A stretch of DNA of 7,519 nucleotides from assembly GCA_017501025.1 (NCBI GenBank), contig JAFVXS010000256.1, positions 1 to 7,519 on the forward strand. The letters are read 5' to 3'. The notes beneath the pieces are model-generated. The model worked only from the letters and a program-made list of their open reading frames with translations, did not search any database and was not told where the DNA came from. Every line of letters begins with the position of its first letter. Within the stretch, counting starts at the first letter, position 1. A program made the position numbers and the translations under genes. Source of the DNA: Alistipes sp. (GTDB lineage Bacteria > Bacteroidota > Bacteroidia > Bacteroidales > Rikenellaceae). Shown here piece by piece: positions 5,442-7,519 of this stretch.

Positions 5442-7343
5442 ATGAAATACTTATTGACACTACTTTTTATCGCAATGTACGGCATATCTGCCCGTGCAAC
5501 CGCTCAAACAACACGCATCGTATGCGATGACACCTGCAAAACCGAATCGGGTGCAACACCTGTAAAAGGCGATGGCTTTACCGTAGTTTCGCCCGTAGGA
5601 CAAAGCACCGTGAAGATGATTGATATGGCACCACGACTCAACTCGCTCGATGGTAAAACCATTGCAATCGTCGGAGGTAGTTTTATGGCTCGCACAACCC
5701 ACCCCGAAATTAAACGCCTTATAGAGCAGCACTACCCTTCGGCTCGCGTAATTCTTCTCGACGAGATAGGCTCGGCAGGTGTATATCCGGCTCCGGGTGT
5801 TACACGCCGCTCGAAAGATGAATTTCAAGAGCGATTGCGTTCGATGCAGGTCGATGCCGTAATATCGGGAAACTGCGGATGCGGACTTTGCACACCAAAA
5901 GAGGTTGGCTCCTGCATCGCTGCCGAGTATATCGGAATACCTGCCGTAGCGATTGCCGCACCGACATTTACAGAGCAGGTCTTCTACACCTCGACAAACA
6001 ATGGTATCCCTGCCCCTCGTGTAGCCGAATATCCGGGAGCATTTGCATCGCACACAACCGAAGAACTTATAAAAAATACACGAAATGTGCTTTGGCCACA
6101 AATCGTAAAGGCATTGACAACCCCAATCTCTGCCGAAGAGTTGGCTCGCAGTACAAACAACACCCCAAAGGGGTTGCGTGACGATATATTCCACGGCTCT
6201 CTGCAAGAGGTGAACGACTTTTTCTGCGAAATGAATTGGTCGGACGGATTACCCATCACACCTCCGACTTTCGAGAAGGTAAGCGAGTTTTTGCAATATA
6301 CAGACAAAGCGTGGGACGAGACCGTTGCCATCCTTCCCGTTGCCCACCGCAACACCACCGTATGGCACGTGGCCGTCAATGGCGTGATGGCAGGATGCAA
6401 ACCCGAATATATGCCTATCCTTATCGCTATGACAAAGGCTTTGGGGGCTCCCGAATTTCGTCGCACACTCGCAAGCACACACGCCTGGGTACCGTACTCT
6501 TGGCTGAATGGTCCGATAGCTCGACAGCTCGGCATAGATTGCTCACAAGGCGAGATTAACGAAGCAGCAAATCTCGCAATAGGTCGGTTTATGAGTCTTG
6601 CCCTTATGAATCTTGCGGGTTACTACGTTAAACAGAACCGTATGGGCACATTCGGCTATCCGATGCCGTGGTGTTTGGTCGAAGATGAGTCGGCTTGTCG
6701 TGAAGTTGGTTGGAAGCCTCACCACGAACGGCTCGGATTTAAGCCACACGACAGCACCATAACGGTATGCTCCACACTGATTTGGGGAAACAATATGGCA
6801 CCATCTACCACAAATCCGCAAAAGATTATGGAGTTGTTGGCGTGGGATATTACCGAGCGTTGTCAGTTTGCACTCGGCAGCGGTAAGCAATTTACATACC
6901 GCACAATACTTCTAACCAAACCAATAGCAAAAAACCTTGCTGCGAAATACCGCACGCCACATCTGCTCGAACAAGACCTTATCCGCACAGCACGTCGTCC
7001 GCTGCACGAACGACTCTTTGCGAACTACTATGCCAACCCCGGAAGTAATCCCGAAGAGCGGCACCCTATACGCAATTGGCGTGGACATCTTCTACGCTCC
7101 GAATCGGCAGCGATGACCCCTACGCCTGTTTGGCACGACTCAAAAGAGAGTCAAATTATGACAATACCAACAATGAAAGAGGGAATGACTGCCTTTATTA
7201 TTACGGGCGACGAGAGCCGCAACAAGGTGCAGACAATGCCCGGAGGTGGTTTCAAAACCATACGCATCGAACTCCCACATAATTGGGATACGCTGATGCA
7301 AAAGAGGGGTTATCGTCCTCTATCGGAGTTTTATATCGAATAG
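5442..7343 (+). CDS. Exported two-domain UGSC-like protein, function unknown
   Basis: This 633-residue protein begins with a Sec signal peptide: MKYLL, a hydrophobic core to about residue 14, then ARATAQ with likely cleavage near residue 20-21. It should act in the periplasm or beyond. Residues about 45-230 resemble the UGSC (seleno)protein family. They contain a VVSPVG strand, APRLNSLDGKTIAIVGG (63-79), and VDAVISGNCGCGLCT (137-151), followed by E-Y-I-G-I-P-A-V. The CGLCT at 147-151 aligns with U-G-S-C-T of selenocysteine members; here all positions are TGC Cys codons, so no selenocysteine is needed. Residues about 240-633 form a second region with SDGLPITPPT (267-276), VNGVMAGCKPEYMP (312-325), NGPIARQLGI (356-365), IGRFMSLALMNLAG (380-393), GTFGYPMPWC (402-411) and GGGF (600-603). 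I recall such motifs in proteins found with UGSC family members. There are 13 cysteines, including a CDDTC pair just after the signal. The start at 5442 is chosen over 5358 because only it places the signal peptide at the N-terminus. The gene is divergent from secDF and alone in its unit; no convincing promoter is visible. Confidence 0.8.
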   Translation: MKYLLTLLFIAMYGISARATAQTTRIVCDDTCKTESGATPVKGDGFTVVSPVGQSTVKMIDMAPRLNSLDGKTIAIVGGSFMARTTHPEIKRLIEQHYPSARVILLDEIGSAGVYPAPGVTRRSKDEFQERLRSMQVDAVISGNCGCGLCTPKEVGSCIAAEYIGIPAVAIAAPTFTEQVFYTSTNNGIPAPRVAEYPGAFASHTTEELIKNTRNVLWPQIVKALTTPISAEELARSTNNTPKGLRDDIFHGSLQEVNDFFCEMNWSDGLPITPPTFEKVSEFLQYTDKAWDETVAILPVAHRNTTVWHVAVNGVMAGCKPEYMPILIAMTKALGAPEFRRTLASTHAWVPYSWLNGPIARQLGIDCSQGEINEAANLAIGRFMSLALMNLAGYYVKQNRMGTFGYPMPWCLVEDESACREVGWKPHHERLGFKPHDSTITVCSTLIWGNNMAPSTTNPQKIMELLAWDITERCQFALGSGKQFTYRTILLTKPIAKNLAAKYRTPHLLEQDLIRTARRPLHERLFANYYANPGSNPEERHPIRNWRGHLLRSESAAMTPTPVWHDSKESQIMTIPTMKEGMTAFIITGDESRNKVQTMPGGGFKTIRIELPHNWDTLMQKRGYRPLSEFYIE

Positions 7344-7360
7344 AGCAACCAACTCTTCAC

Positions 7361-7413
7361 AAAAAAAGAAGCCCCTCGACATACTTTTACGTATGCAAGG
7401 GGCTATCTTTTTG
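7361..7413. terminator. Bidirectional intrinsic terminator between the UGSC-like gene and dnaK
   Basis: AGCCCCT (7370-7376) pairs with AGGGGCT (7398-7404). An inner stem, CATAC (7380-7384) with GTATG (7391-7395), closes on a 6-base loop, with a small internal loop between the stems. On the plus strand a T-rich run (TCTTTTT, 7406-7412) follows. On the minus strand the complement of A(7)-G-A-A (7361-7370) gives a seven-T run. It therefore can end transcription of both convergent genes: the UGSC-like gene (stop at 7343) and dnaK (stop at 7435). Confidence 0.88.
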
Positions 7414-7434
7414 TATTACGACTAATGCAAAGTC

Positions 7435-7519
7435 TTACTTAACCTCTTCGAACTCAACATCTTCCGGTTGAGCCTTGCCACCATCCTGCGATGTCTGCTG
7501 TCCCTGCTGTGCATCGCCC
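7435..7519 (-). CDS. dnaK: Molecular chaperone DnaK (Hsp70), C-terminal end
   Basis: Only the last 27 codons and the TAA are in the window; the gene continues past the right edge. The tail is rich in Gly, Gln, Ala and Asp (GDAQQGQQTSQDGGKAQ) and ends in EDVEFEEVK. This is the conserved acidic C-terminus of bacterial DnaK after its flexible Gln/Gly/Ala linker. DnaK is the cytoplasmic ATP-driven chaperone that works with DnaJ and GrpE. The acidic tail rather than a catalytic domain is the basis of the call, so it rests on a short but characteristic sequence. It is convergent with the UGSC-like gene and shares its terminator. Confidence 0.85.
   Translation of the reverse strand, partial: GDAQQGQQTSQDGGKAQPEDVEFEEVK

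Noticed and set aside
5880..5882. Selenocysteine at the UGSC-like site
   Set aside because: The codon is TGC, not TGA, and the frame has no in-frame TGA, so the protein is a Cys homologue.
5460..6206. Open frame of 248 codons antisense to the UGSC-like gene
   Set aside because: Very Cys- and Tyr-rich translation without motifs, lying opposite the signal peptide and UGSC region; a shadow of the real frame.

Overview
The window reads as a Bacteroidales (Bacteroidota) chromosome segment. A 190-base piece at the left end differs in composition and probably comes from elsewhere. Evidence for Bacteroidota: a single fused SecD-SecF polypeptide; gene starts without Shine-Dalgarno sequences; a promoter of the TTTG-N19-TAnnTTTG type in front of secDF; and a ybbR-like - coaE gene pair, an order I recall from Bacteroides-type genomes. 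Family or genus (Rikenellaceae/Alistipes-like is possible) cannot be fixed from the sequence.

Layout. Positions 2-190 (+) hold the C-terminal end of CDP-diglyceride synthase (cdsA), in AT-rich codons. It is followed by an AT-rich gap with a good Shine-Dalgarno and a GTG start whose frame dies after 25 codons. This looks like a junction between two genomes near 262-290. From there to 2126, on the minus strand, runs a compact operon: a short YbbR-like membrane-anchored protein, dephospho-CoA kinase (coaE) and dihydropteroate synthase (folP). The first pair is joined by a GTGA stop/start overlap and the second by a one-base gap. The 3' end of folP runs into the foreign sequence. A strong intrinsic terminator (2211-2248) separates this operon from secDF (2271-5228, minus), which has its own promoter and a perfect inverted repeat at the likely start of its mRNA.

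Divergent from secDF, on the plus strand, is a 633-residue protein with a signal peptide (5442-7343). Its N-terminal part resembles the UGSC (seleno)protein family, with cysteine where some relatives have selenocysteine. Its C-terminal part, about 390 residues, resembles a domain I recall accompanying that family. Its function is unknown and it is the most interesting gene here. A bidirectional terminator (7361-7413) separates it from the convergent dnaK, of which only the last 27 codons are present.

How the genes fit together: most are housekeeping genes (phospholipid, CoA and folate synthesis, protein export, chaperone). The YbbR-like gene hints at cyclic-di-AMP signalling. In Bacteroidota folP is often next to the diadenylate cyclase gene cdaA, and that neighbour would be expected where the foreign cdsA fragment now sits. 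The secreted UGSC-like protein would be exported by the Sec machinery that SecDF assists, but nothing else links it to its neighbours.
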